13,660 bases of DNA from an uncultured Eubacteriales bacterium (GCA_905206455.1 CAJLHL010000063.1:1-13660), one strand, 5' to 3'. Counted from the first letter of the stretch, positions 1-6,803 are shown. The notes: generated by a model from the letters alone, not told the origin. Translations and numbers: made by a program.

Positions 1-118
1 GCAGCCGTCAAAAGCCGGACGGAAAAGCGTCGGGAAGAAGGCTCTCCGCCGGCAAAGGCGGGAAATAACGGCGCTGAGTTATACCCTGTCAATCAAGTAC
101 AAAGGAGTTGACCTAAAA
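1..118 (+). other. Window edge upstream of the anti-sigma gene; possible 3' end of an unseen gene
   Basis: One forward frame is open from base 1 to a TGA at 109-111, and another to a TAA at 66-68. Either could be the tail of a preceding gene, but the short, charged translations match no family I know. In RsbV-RsbW-SigB operons an anti-sigma antagonist (STAS protein) often sits here; that is family knowledge and is not shown by these bases. The ribosome site AAAGGAG at 101-107 serves the gene that starts at 119. Confidence 0.3.
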
Positions 119-553
119 ATGGCAGATTTGTTGAGATTTACAGTTCCAGGGAAACCTGAATATGTGGGAGTCGTGAGACTGGCGGTATCTTCAGCCGCGA
201 ATACGGCAGGATTCGATGTTGAAGATATCGAGGATATTAAGATCGCAGTTTCGGAAGTCTGTACCAATGTATTCTGCAAGTGTGAAAATACGCTGACGTA
301 CCAGATTGTCTGCGAGCTGGGAGATGACGGTATTATCATCTCCATCGATGACGGCGGTATGTATGGCGAGAAAGGCGGAGAGCTGCAGAGGTGCAGCGAA
401 CTTCCGGATACTTCTATACCGAGACGCAGTCCTGTCGATCTTGCGGCAGGTCTGCTCATGCTCAGAGCTCTCATGGACGAAGTCGATATTTTTTCGGCGG
501 TGCAGGAGAGAAATATGCTGATCAGGATGATTAAGCACTTCAGCAGATCCTGA
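119..553 (+). CDS. rsbW: RsbW/SpoIIAB-like anti-sigma factor serine kinase
   Basis: A 144-residue GHKL-ATPase protein, the usual length for RsbW/SpoIIAB kinases. These bind and silence a SigB/SigF-type sigma factor and release it when an unphosphorylated STAS antagonist competes. Visible signs are an N-box-like helix around residues 41-54 (AVSEVCTN, with Glu46 and Asn50), a G1-type ATP-lid motif IDDGG at 76-80, and a C-terminal GLLMLRALMDEVDI segment typical of the family. The N-box ends in NVFCKC rather than the more usual NAxxHAY, so this is a divergent member. ATG at 119 has AAAGGAG eleven bases upstream. The next gene is a sigma factor of the matching family, 28 bases downstream, which strongly supports the role. 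The antagonist gene is not in the window. The symbol follows family resemblance; spoIIAB-like is the alternative. Confidence 0.85.
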   Translation: MADLLRFTVPGKPEYVGVVRLAVSSAANTAGFDVEDIEDIKIAVSEVCTNVFCKCENTLTYQIVCELGDDGIIISIDDGGMYGEKGGELQRCSELPDTSIPRRSPVDLAAGLLMLRALMDEVDIFSAVQERNMLIRMIKHFSRS

Positions 554-581
554 AATTTTGTACAGCAGCGGGGGAAAGCCT

Positions 582-1331
582 ATGAACAATTCTGCTGACG
601 ACAACAGGGAGATTTTTGATGCTTACAAAAAAAGCAGAAGCATCGAAGACAGAAATAAAATCGTCGAGAAATATCTGTATATCGTAAATATACTCGTCAG
701 AAAATATTTAAACAGAGGCGTAGATTACGACGATCTTTACCAGGTGGGTTCTATGGCTCTGGTTTTGGCGGCGGAAAGATATGATCCGGAAAGAGGCGTG
801 GACTTTCCGGCTTTTGCTGCGCCTACAATTCTGGGAGAAATCAAGCGGTATTTCAGAGATAAAGGCTGGGCGATTAAAGTTCCGCGGAAGATGAAAGATC
901 TTTCTGTCAAAATTCCATCGGTAAAACAGAAGTTAGAGGCGGAGCTTCAGAGAACTCCGAAAGTGTCGGAGATCGCTCAGCGCCTCGATGTGACAGAAGA
1001 AGATGTGCTCCAGGCGATGGAATCGGGCAGAGCTTACAGCGCTTACTCTTTGCAGCAGTCGATGGACGAAGAGGAATCGGAAGGCGGAGAATACTTTATC
1101 GAACGTTATACGGGAGAAGAGGATTCCGCTTTTCAGACCATGGAAAATGCGGATTTCATCGAAAGGACGATGCAGAAATTCACTCCGGAGGAAAAAGAGT
1201 TCTGTAATATGAGATTTGTCGAAGGTAAAACACAGCAGCAGATCGCCGGGGAACTCGGAGTTTCCCAGATGACTGTTTCACGTATAGAAAAAAAGATAAA
1301 ACAGAAATTCAAGGAGGAGTATCAACGATGA
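582..1331 (+). CDS. sigB: RNA polymerase sigma factor, SigB/SigF/SigG subfamily
   Basis: An alternative sigma-70 family factor of 249 residues that directs RNA polymerase to a stress or developmental promoter set. Region 2 is clear: a core-binding helix, then DYDDLYQVGSMALVLAAERY, then FPAFAAPTILGEIKRYFRDKGW. It is followed by VPRKMKDL and a region 3 helix-turn-helix (RTPKVSEIAQRLDVTEEDV). Region 4 near the end is FTPEEKEFCNMRFVEGKTQQ followed by a recognition helix ending VSQMTVSRIE. I chose ATG 582 because GGGGGAAAG lies at 570-578. An in-frame TTG at 558 would add eight residues but has no ribosome site. The upstream RsbW-like gene is the likely inhibitor. The stop codon overlaps the trpS start by 4 bases. 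SigB, SigF or SigG identity cannot be fixed from sequence alone. Confidence 0.88.
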   Translation: MNNSADDNREIFDAYKKSRSIEDRNKIVEKYLYIVNILVRKYLNRGVDYDDLYQVGSMALVLAAERYDPERGVDFPAFAAPTILGEIKRYFRDKGWAIKVPRKMKDLSVKIPSVKQKLEAELQRTPKVSEIAQRLDVTEEDVLQAMESGRAYSAYSLQQSMDEEESEGGEYFIERYTGEEDSAFQTMENADFIERTMQKFTPEEKEFCNMRFVEGKTQQQIAGELGVSQMTVSRIEKKIKQKFKEEYQR

Positions 1332-2311
1332 AAAGAGTATTTTCCGGAATTCAGCCTACGGGCAATATACATATCGGAAATTATCTGGGAGCGCTGAAGC
1401 AGTTCGTAGAATTGCAGGACAACAGCGACTGCATCTACTGTATCGTGGATCTGCATTCGATTACAGTACCGCAGGATCCGAAAAAACTCAGAGAAAGCAT
1501 ACGCAACGTGGCGGCTCTCTATCTGGCGGTGGGCGTGGATCCAAAAAAATCGACGGTATTTGTACAGTCCGATGTTCCCGGACATTCCGAGCTGTCCTGG
1601 ATTTTGACATGCTGCTCCTATACGGGGGAACTGTCGAGAATGACACAGTTTAAGCAGAAAAGCAAAGAAAAGGAATCCGCTCCGACAGGTCTTTTCATGT
1701 ATCCTGTTCTCATGGCGGCGGACATTCTCCTCTATGATACACAGATCGTCCCGGTAGGTGATGATCAGAAGCAGCACATCGAACTTACGAGAGATCTGGC
1801 GGTAAGGATCAACGGAAAATACGGCAAAGACACTCTTGTGGTTCCGGAAGGCAAATATATGAAGAGCGGCGCCAGAATTATGGCGCTGGACGAACCTACA
1901 AACAAGATGAGCAAGAGCGCAGAAAATGAATTCAGCAGAATTTCACTTCTCGATCCGCCGAATAAAATCAAAAAAGCTATCATGAGAGCCACTACTGATT
2001 CCGACGGTGAAGTTCGTTTCGATGTGGAAAACAAGCCGGGCATCAGCAACTTACTTTCGATTTACAGCGTATTTTCGGGGATTTCTATCGAACAGCTGGA
2101 AAAAAAGTATCAGGGCAGCGGATACGGCGATTTCAAAAAAGATCTCGTCGAAGTGGTAGTCGACGCTCTCGCTCCGATTCAGCAGAAATATAACGACGTC
2201 ATGGAATCCGGCGAACTGGATAAGATTCTGAAAGAAGGCGCAGAAAAGGCAGGCGCTATCGCACAGAAGACTCTCAGAAGGGTTAAGGAAAATTTCGGTC
2301 TCGGATTATAG
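1328..2311 (+). CDS. trpS: Tryptophanyl-tRNA synthetase
   Basis: Charges tRNA-Trp with tryptophan in the cytoplasm. It is a class I synthetase of 327 residues, normal for bacterial TrpS. The HIGH signature appears as NIHIGNY at residues 13-19, after the typical FSGIQPTG start. The KMSKS loop is intact at 193-197 (NKMSKSAEN). Other family blocks include DLHSITVPQDP, YPVLMAADILLYD and VPVGDDQKQHIELTRDLA. The start ATG at 1328 lies inside the sigma stop codon (ATGA), with AAGGAGGAG just upstream inside the sigma coding region, so the two genes are probably translationally coupled. No T-box leader is possible at this junction, because the upstream DNA is coding. A strong terminator follows about 70 bases after the stop. 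Confidence 0.97.
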   Translation: MKRVFSGIQPTGNIHIGNYLGALKQFVELQDNSDCIYCIVDLHSITVPQDPKKLRESIRNVAALYLAVGVDPKKSTVFVQSDVPGHSELSWILTCCSYTGELSRMTQFKQKSKEKESAPTGLFMYPVLMAADILLYDTQIVPVGDDQKQHIELTRDLAVRINGKYGKDTLVVPEGKYMKSGARIMALDEPTNKMSKSAENEFSRISLLDPPNKIKKAIMRATTDSDGEVRFDVENKPGISNLLSIYSVFSGISIEQLEKKYQGSGYGDFKKDLVEVVVDALAPIQQKYNDVMESGELDKILKEGAEKAGAIAQKTLRRVKENFGLGL

Positions 2312-2379
2312 AGGCAGCTGAAATTTCCGGTTCTTTTATGACGGCAGATTCTGATTTTGAATTTTGCGGTTGACCGGTC

Positions 2380-2409
2380 AGCTCCGCCGATATACGGCGG
2401 AGCTTTTTT
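2380..2409 (+). terminator. Rho-independent terminator after trpS
   Basis: A perfect 10-bp stem, AGCTCCGCCG at 2380-2389 with CGGCGGAGCT at 2395-2404, closes a 5-base loop (ATATA) and is followed by six Ts at 2404-2409. This is a textbook intrinsic terminator for the rsbW-sigB-trpS unit. Confidence 0.93.
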
Positions 2410-2549
2410 AAAAAAGACAGATATGCACAGATCTGCGGCCAGACGGAATCTGATTTGTGGAAAACTTCCGCTTCAATAAAGACATTGATCGTTTTAATTC
2501 CGCATATCGAATGAAAACAGTGGAAAACTGCCGTTTAATCCACAAAATA

Positions 2550-2558
2550 TGTGGATAA
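2550..2558 (-). promoter_or_regulatory. Perfect DnaA box
   Basis: TGTGGATAA on the + strand is the exact complement of the strong box TTATCCACA. A one-mismatch box in opposite orientation lies just upstream at 2536-2544, giving a head-to-head pair. Confidence 0.75.
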
Positions 2559-2627
2559 CTCCTCCTAAAGCTGTGGAAAACTATGTGTAAAAAGTGCATA
2601 ACCTATGTGGAAAACTTCGCACAATAC

Positions 2628-2636
2628 TGTGGATAA
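2628..2636 (-). promoter_or_regulatory. Perfect DnaA box
   Basis: A second exact TGTGGATAA. It abuts a one-mismatch copy, AGTGGATAA at 2636-2644, sharing one base. Confidence 0.75.
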
Positions 2637-2665
2637 GTGGATAAATACTGTGGAAAGGTGACGAT

Positions 2666-3106
2666 ATGGCGAGACCGAAAAAGCTGATAACTAAGATAAA
2701 AGACGCCAATTATGAACATGAAGTCATAATTTCCCCGAAACCGTATATCCTTTTGCTGTCAGCTCCTTTCAGCGATCCCGAAGGCAGAATGGAGAAAGTG
2801 CTTGCGGAGATAGCGGAAGAGTACGAAGATGTGGTGAAAGCCGGTATATTGAATATCATGCAGGAGAGGGAGCTTACCGAGATGTTTGAGATCAGCACCG
2901 CTCCCACGCTGATTTTGATGACCGGCGGAGTTGTGGATATCCGCCTGCCCGGTTATCCTGAAAAAGAAGAAATTATCCGGGTGATGGAGTTGGATAAAAT
3001 CAGGGAATACCGGCAGAGAGGCTTTAATTATCATCCTCCGAGAAATTTTGTGCCCGGCCGGGAGATGGAAAGTGATGAGGAAGAGAATGACGGCGAAAGC
3101 CGGTAG
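2666..3106 (+). CDS. Thioredoxin-fold protein without cysteines
   Basis: A 146-residue cytoplasmic protein with a thioredoxin-like layout: a strand at about 27-33 (YILLLSAPF), a helix, a strand around 58-63, and a cis-proline segment ISTAPTLILMTGG at about 76-88 that resembles the ISxxPT turn of thioredoxins. At the place of the WCGPC active site it reads APFSDPEG, and the whole protein has no cysteine, so it cannot do dithiol-disulfide exchange. An acidic, charged tail follows residue 130. ATG 2666 has AAAGGTG at 2654-2660. The gene lies right after the DnaA-box cluster and ten bases before a methyltransferase gene, with a thioredoxin reductase-like gene third. A scaffold, chaperone-like or protein-binding role would suit a redox-dead thioredoxin, but this is inference. 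Confidence 0.75.
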   Translation: MARPKKLITKIKDANYEHEVIISPKPYILLLSAPFSDPEGRMEKVLAEIAEEYEDVVKAGILNIMQERELTEMFEISTAPTLILMTGGVVDIRLPGYPEKEEIIRVMELDKIREYRQRGFNYHPPRNFVPGREMESDEEENDGESR

Positions 3107-3115
3107 AAAACTGAG

Positions 3116-4522
3116 GTGAGGAAACTGCGGACAGAACAGAAAGACAGACAACAGGAAAACAGCAGACCGCGGGATGAGAGAAACGGCGGCGGTGCGAATA
3201 TCGCCGGAACCTATGATAAAGCGGATGCCGCAGGTGAGAAAGGTAAGACAAATGAAGTAGATGCGGAAGAACTGAAAAAAGCGGCGGAAAAGATTTTCTC
3301 CAGTCATCCGCAGAAAATGGTACTCAGCAGCAGGCGGCCTTCCGAAGCCGCATACGAAAAGGTAGTGCTGTCCCCGCGGAATATCAAAAACAGGATGATG
3401 TATCAGGCGGAACAGTTTACGAAAACCCAGGTTTTCCACAGAAATATGGACAGTGCGGAAGCTCTCATCTTTGTAGTCTCTCTTCTCCGCAGTGATTTTA
3501 AACAGTTGAATTCCTTTTCCGATGAAATCGAATATAACCTGAAGATTTCCAAAAAGGGAAAAATAATGCTGGGAAAACATCTTTTAAAAAGAGAGGATAT
3601 GGCAAATACGGAAAAGAGAAGTGACATTCCGGTGCGCGCAGGAATCAAATATCGGGGTTCGGCGCTTTCTCACAACCGCAGGAAACGGCGGCTGATCGAA
3701 GAAGGATCCGTAGTGGAGCCCCTGATCGACATGGGCATCTTTACAAAGGACGGCAAGATCGTCCGGAGTATGGAAGATAAATTCCGGCAGATCAACCGGT
3801 TTCTGGAAATCGTAGACGATGCGGTGGAGACCTGCGGATTTGAAGAAATTCATGTGGTGGATTTCGGATGCGGAAAAGCGTATCTGACGTTTATCCTGTA
3901 TTATTATCTTACTTATGTGAAAAAGATCAGAGCGTATATGACAGGGCTGGATCTCAAGGCAGATGTGATCAGAAAGTGCAGTGAAGCGGCCAAAAAGTAC
4001 GGATATGAACATCTGAAGTTTGAAGTGGGCGATATCAGCGTCTATCAGAGCGATGAACCGGTAGATATGGTGATTACTCTCCACGCCTGTGATACCGCTA
4101 CGGATTACGCTCTTTATCATGCGGTTCAGTGGAACAGCAGAGTGATTCTTTCCGTTCCCTGCTGTCAGCACGAGCTGAACGCCCAGATCGAAAGTGAAGG
4201 ATTGTCGGCGCTTACAAAATACGGGCTTTTAAAAGAACGGTTCGCTGCGCTGGCTACAGACGCACTGCGGGCGTCGTTACTGGAATACAGCGGATACAAG
4301 ACACAGGTTCTGGAATTTGTAGATTTTTCTCATACGCCGAAAAATGTACTGATCCGCGCGGTAAAATCGAATATTCCTCCTCGGAAGAGAGAAAAGTCTC
4401 TGAGGGAGGTCGAATCGCTTATGGAAGAATTTCATGCGGATCCTGCCCTTTATCGTCTTCTGATGCAAGGGAGGCAGATGCAGGATTCGTTTCTGCAGAA
4501 AAGAAGAGGAAAGCAGCTATGA
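3116..4522 (+). CDS. Class I SAM-dependent methyltransferase, Methyltransf_32-like
   Basis: 468 residues. The SAM-binding motif I is VVDFGCGKAYLTF, with Asp249, Gly251 and Gly253. Further on come VTGLDLKADVI-like acidic-loop features (TGLDLKADVI), LHACDTATDYAL, and VPCCQHE with Cys349, Cys350 and His352. The combination LHACDxATD plus PCCxHE is characteristic of the Methyltransf_32 group (METTL25/GSTCD relatives). The substrate is unknown; an RNA or protein target is possible. The first ~60 residues are very polar, rich in Lys, Arg, Glu and Gly, and probably disordered. The start is uncertain. GTG 3116 opens the frame but has only a weak ribosome site. GAGGTGAGG at 3113-3121 would fit better for a rare CTG start at 3125. 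The stop overlaps the next start by four bases (ATGA), so the two are likely co-translated. Confidence 0.85.
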   Translation: MRKLRTEQKDRQQENSRPRDERNGGGANIAGTYDKADAAGEKGKTNEVDAEELKKAAEKIFSSHPQKMVLSSRRPSEAAYEKVVLSPRNIKNRMMYQAEQFTKTQVFHRNMDSAEALIFVVSLLRSDFKQLNSFSDEIEYNLKISKKGKIMLGKHLLKREDMANTEKRSDIPVRAGIKYRGSALSHNRRKRRLIEEGSVVEPLIDMGIFTKDGKIVRSMEDKFRQINRFLEIVDDAVETCGFEEIHVVDFGCGKAYLTFILYYYLTYVKKIRAYMTGLDLKADVIRKCSEAAKKYGYEHLKFEVGDISVYQSDEPVDMVITLHACDTATDYALYHAVQWNSRVILSVPCCQHELNAQIESEGLSALTKYGLLKERFAALATDALRASLLEYSGYKTQVLEFVDFSHTPKNVLIRAVKSNIPPRKREKSLREVESLMEEFHADPALYRLLMQGRQMQDSFLQKRRGKQL

Positions 4523-5385
4523 CAGACGTTTTTATCATCGGAAAGGGCCCGGCGGGGATCTCCGCATCTCTTTATACAGCGAGAGCTGGATTTTCCACGA
4601 TTGTTACCGGTTTTTCAGCCGGTTCTCTGGGGAAGGCGGAGAAAATAGAAAATTATTACGGGCTGGCGGAGCCTGTGACAGGCTTGCAGCTTTACGAGAA
4701 TGGTATTCTGGGGGCGCAGCGTCTGGGAGTGACCGTGCTCGATGAAGAGGTGCTGAGCGTATCTTATGAGGGAAATTTTAAAATAGAGACCGAAAACGGT
4801 CAGTATGAATCAGAAGTGCTCATCGTGGCAGCGGGAGCGCAGAGAAAAGCGCCGCCTCTCAAAGGCCTGAAAGAATTCGAAGGCGCCGGTGTCAGCTACT
4901 GTGCGGTGTGCGACGCTTTTTTTCACAGGGGCGGCGACGTGGCAGTCATCGGAAACGGCGCCTATGCCGTCAGCGAAGCGGAGCATCTGGCAGGGGTGGT
5001 AAATTCCGTGACGATTCTCACCGACGGGAAAGAGATGGAAGCGGAAATTCCTGAAAATATTAAGAAGGACGGCAGAAAAATCTCGGAAATCACCGGGCAG
5101 GAAACAGTTTCTGAAATTGTCTTCGAAGACGGAGAAACCCTTTCAGTCTCCGGCGTGTTTATCGCGATGGGAACGGCGGGAAGCGCTGATTTCGGCAGAA
5201 AACTGGGAGCGGTGGATCCCGATGGAAAATGGATCGTCGAGGAAAACGGCGCTACAATGATCCCCGGGCTCTATGCCGCGGGGGATTGTACGGGAGGACT
5301 GCTCCAGATTTCAAAAGCCGTCAGCGACGGCGCTTTGACAGGAACTGCAGCTGCCGCTTATCTTCGTCAAAAACGGAAAAAATAG
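4519..5385 (+). CDS. Thioredoxin reductase-like FAD flavoprotein
   Basis: 288 residues, slightly shorter than standard TrxB (about 305-320). An N-terminal FAD-binding motif GKGPAGISASLYTARAG, the redox pair Cys128/Cys131 in CAVCDAFF, a second dinucleotide fold starting VIGNGAYAVSEAEHL, and the C-terminal FAD motif GLYAAGDCTGG are all visible. The HRRxxxR segment that binds the NADPH phosphate in TrxB is absent; the matching stretch reads ILTDGKEMEAEI. It may therefore use NADH or another donor, as in the ferredoxin-dependent flavin thioredoxin reductases described in clostridia, which also lack NADPH motifs. ATG 4519 overlaps the methyltransferase stop and has AGAGGAAAG upstream. Its partner is not obvious, because the thioredoxin-fold protein in the same cluster has no cysteines. 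Confidence 0.85.
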   Translation: MTDVFIIGKGPAGISASLYTARAGFSTIVTGFSAGSLGKAEKIENYYGLAEPVTGLQLYENGILGAQRLGVTVLDEEVLSVSYEGNFKIETENGQYESEVLIVAAGAQRKAPPLKGLKEFEGAGVSYCAVCDAFFHRGGDVAVIGNGAYAVSEAEHLAGVVNSVTILTDGKEMEAEIPENIKKDGRKISEITGQETVSEIVFEDGETLSVSGVFIAMGTAGSADFGRKLGAVDPDGKWIVEENGATMIPGLYAAGDCTGGLLQISKAVSDGALTGTAAAAYLRQKRKK

Positions 5386-5397
5386 AAATTACAGCGA

Positions 5398-5424
5398 GTG
5401 GAGAAAGTTAAGATCTTTCTCCAC
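5398..5424 (+). terminator. Hairpin after the flavoprotein gene, probable terminator
   Basis: A perfect 10-bp inverted repeat, GTGGAGAAAG at 5398-5407 and CTTTCTCCAC at 5415-5424, has a 7-base loop (TTAAGAT). It starts 12 bases after the stop codon. The following bases are AT-rich (ATAAAAACTTTCATTTTT) rather than an immediate T-run, so termination may be partial. A transcript-stabilising hairpin is an alternative. Confidence 0.6.
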
Positions 5425-5456
5425 ATAAAAACTTTCATTTTTCGTCAGATTTTTCT

Positions 5457-5484
5457 TTGAAAAGTGATTTCGTTCATGTATAAT
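5457..5484 (+). promoter_or_regulatory. Sigma-A type promoter for the carA operon
   Basis: The -35 element is TTGAAA at 5457-5462, the spacer is 16 bp, and the -10 is a consensus TATAAT at 5479-5484. Transcription would begin near 5490, leaving an untranslated leader of about 205 bases before carA. Confidence 0.7.
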
Positions 5485-5489
5485 GAGCT

Positions 5490-5696
5490 GAATAGGCAAA
5501 AGTAGAGCGCAGATAGAACGGGATTCTTCTGTGCAAGTTATTGTGTCTGAAACCAAAAGAGCTGAGATTGTCATAGTGCATGATCATATCCGGAATATCC
5601 AAAAAATAACTACAGCAAATAGCCGGGCGGAATTCTGACCTTTTTCGGCGGACTCCGCTGTTCTTAAAGCACTTTATTAAATAAACGGAGGGAGAC
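5490..5696 (+). other. Long carA leader, possible regulatory RNA
   Basis: About 205 bases separate the predicted start of transcription from carA. Pyrimidine operons of Bacillota are often controlled here. I looked for a PyrR binding loop and a strong attenuator and found neither. A weak 6-bp stem, CGGCGG at 5646-5651 with CCGCTG at 5655-5660 and a 3-base loop, is followed by TTCTT. An 8-base palindrome ATGATCAT lies at 5580-5587. The carA ribosome site GGAGGGAG is at 5687-5694. No convincing coding region is present. Confidence 0.4.
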
Positions 5697-6803
5697 ATGG
5701 ATAAAGCAAGGTATCTGCTTCTCGAAAACGGAACCGTTTTTGAGGGTAAGGCATTCGGCGCCGAAGGCGACGTTACCGGCGAAGTTGTATTCACTACAGC
5801 TATGACCGGTTATTTAGAGACACTCACTGACCCGAGTCATTATGGTCAGATTGTCGTTCAGACTTTTCCGCTCATCGGAAATTACGGTGTAATTCCGGAG
5901 GACTTTGAAAGCAGAAAGTCTTTTGTCAAAGGATATATTGTTAGAGACTGGTGTCAGGAGCCTTCCAATTTCAGAAATCAGGGAGACCTTGACACTTTTT
6001 TGCGGGAACAGAATGTTCCCGGCATTTACGGCATCGATACCAGAGCTCTGACGAAAATCGTGCGTGAAAGTGGAGTGATGAACGGAATAATCCTGTCCGA
6101 ACTGCCTGAAGATAAATCCAAGGTTCTCTGGGATATCAAACAGTACAGAATCACAGAAGCGGTTGCCAATACATCTCGCAGCGAAAGAGAAGTGCATCTT
6201 CACACCAACGAGACGGAACATCCGAAGAAGATCGTTCTTCTGGATCTGGGAGCGAAAAAGACGATCTGCCGTCAGCTTCAGATGAGGGGCTGCGACGTGA
6301 CAATCGTTCCTTACAATACCTCCGGGGAGGAAATCATCGCTATGAAACCGGACGGAATCATGCTCTCCAACGGTCCGGGAGATCCGGCAGAAAATGTGGA
6401 AGTGATCAAGGAAATCAGAAAACTTCTCTATTGCGGAATACCGATGTTCGGAATCTGTCTCGGACATCAGCTGACGGCTCTCGCCGCAGGCGGACGTACG
6501 GAAAAGATGAAGTACGGTCACAGAGGCACGAATCAGCCGGCGAAGAGAATATCTGACGGACGGGTATTTATCACGAGTCAGAATCACGGATATTGTATCG
6601 TGAATGAGAGTCTTCCGGAAATCGCGAAAGTGAGTTTTGTAAATGTCAATGACGGTACCTGCGAAGGGATCGATTACGAAGGGGCACCGGTATTTACGGT
6701 CCAGTTCCATCCGGAAGCTTCCGCAGGTCCGCTGGACTCCGGCTCTCTGTTTGACGATTTTATGACGCTGATCGAGGAGGTGAATGTAAATGCCATTAAA
6801 TAA
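5697..6803 (+). CDS. carA: Carbamoyl-phosphate synthase small subunit (glutaminase)
   Basis: Hydrolyses glutamine and passes ammonia to the large subunit for carbamoyl phosphate synthesis, which feeds pyrimidines and arginine. At 368 residues it is of normal length. The N-terminal CarA domain shows the block TTAMTGYLETLTDPSHYGQI and LIGNYGV. The class I glutamine amidotransferase domain has SNGPGDPAE, the nucleophile Cys254 in GICLGHQL, and the catalytic pair His338/Glu340 in FHPEAS. ATG 5697 is well placed after GGAGGGAG. The last 14 bases overlap the start of the carB-dapF frame, which implies coupled translation and equal supply of the two subunits. Whether it serves pyrimidines only, or arginine too, cannot be read from the gene; the pyrG neighbour favours pyrimidines. 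Confidence 0.97.
   Translation: MDKARYLLLENGTVFEGKAFGAEGDVTGEVVFTTAMTGYLETLTDPSHYGQIVVQTFPLIGNYGVIPEDFESRKSFVKGYIVRDWCQEPSNFRNQGDLDTFLREQNVPGIYGIDTRALTKIVRESGVMNGIILSELPEDKSKVLWDIKQYRITEAVANTSRSEREVHLHTNETEHPKKIVLLDLGAKKTICRQLQMRGCDVTIVPYNTSGEEIIAMKPDGIMLSNGPGDPAENVEVIKEIRKLLYCGIPMFGICLGHQLTALAAGGRTEKMKYGHRGTNQPAKRISDGRVFITSQNHGYCIVNESLPEIAKVSFVNVNDGTCEGIDYEGAPVFTVQFHPEASAGPLDSGSLFDDFMTLIEEVNVNAIK

Larger units (their letters stand above)
2456..2657 (+). promoter_or_regulatory. Cluster of about eleven DnaA-box-like 9-mers
   Basis: The DnaA box consensus is TTATNCACA, read as TGTGNATAA on this strand. Perfect copies lie at 2550-2558 and 2628-2636. One-mismatch copies are at 2456-2464, 2572-2580 and 2606-2614 (TGTGGAAAA), 2593-2601 (AGTGCATAA), 2636-2644 (AGTGGATAA) and 2536-2544 (TAATCCACA, the only copy in opposite orientation). 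Two-mismatch copies are at 2519-2527, 2584-2592 and 2649-2657. The last overlaps the ribosome site of the gene at 2666. Such density is known from replication origins and from DnaA titration or regulatory clusters. No dnaA, dnaN, rpmH or similar origin neighbour is in the window, and genes on both sides point the same way, so a regulatory or titration role is at least as likely as an origin. Confidence 0.75.

Noticed and set aside
53..87. Similarity between the window's first and last bases (AAGGCGG and GCGCTGA blocks, also near 13626-13655)
   Set aside because: The match is short and interrupted, and is probably chance; no repeat border or duplication is supported.
558..581. TTG start for the sigma factor at 558
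   Set aside because: No ribosome site precedes it, while ATG 582 has GGGGGAAAG directly upstream.
1200..1330. T-box riboswitch for trpS
   Set aside because: The DNA upstream of trpS is the coding end of the sigma gene, and no T-box sequence or terminator/antiterminator pair is seen.
2456..2657. CRISPR array or direct repeat array
   Set aside because: The repeated unit is only about 9-10 bases with spacers of 0-13 bases and matches the DnaA box. CRISPR repeats are longer with regular spacers.
2410..2665. Chromosomal origin of replication (oriC) as a firm call
   Set aside because: The DnaA boxes are convincing, but no dnaA, dnaN, recF, rpmH or parA neighbour is present, there is no clear AT-rich unwinding stretch, and genes on both sides run in the same direction. 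I keep it as a DnaA-box cluster only.
5490..5696. PyrR-binding attenuator in the carA leader
   Set aside because: I found no match to the PyrR loop consensus and no strong stem followed by a T-run.
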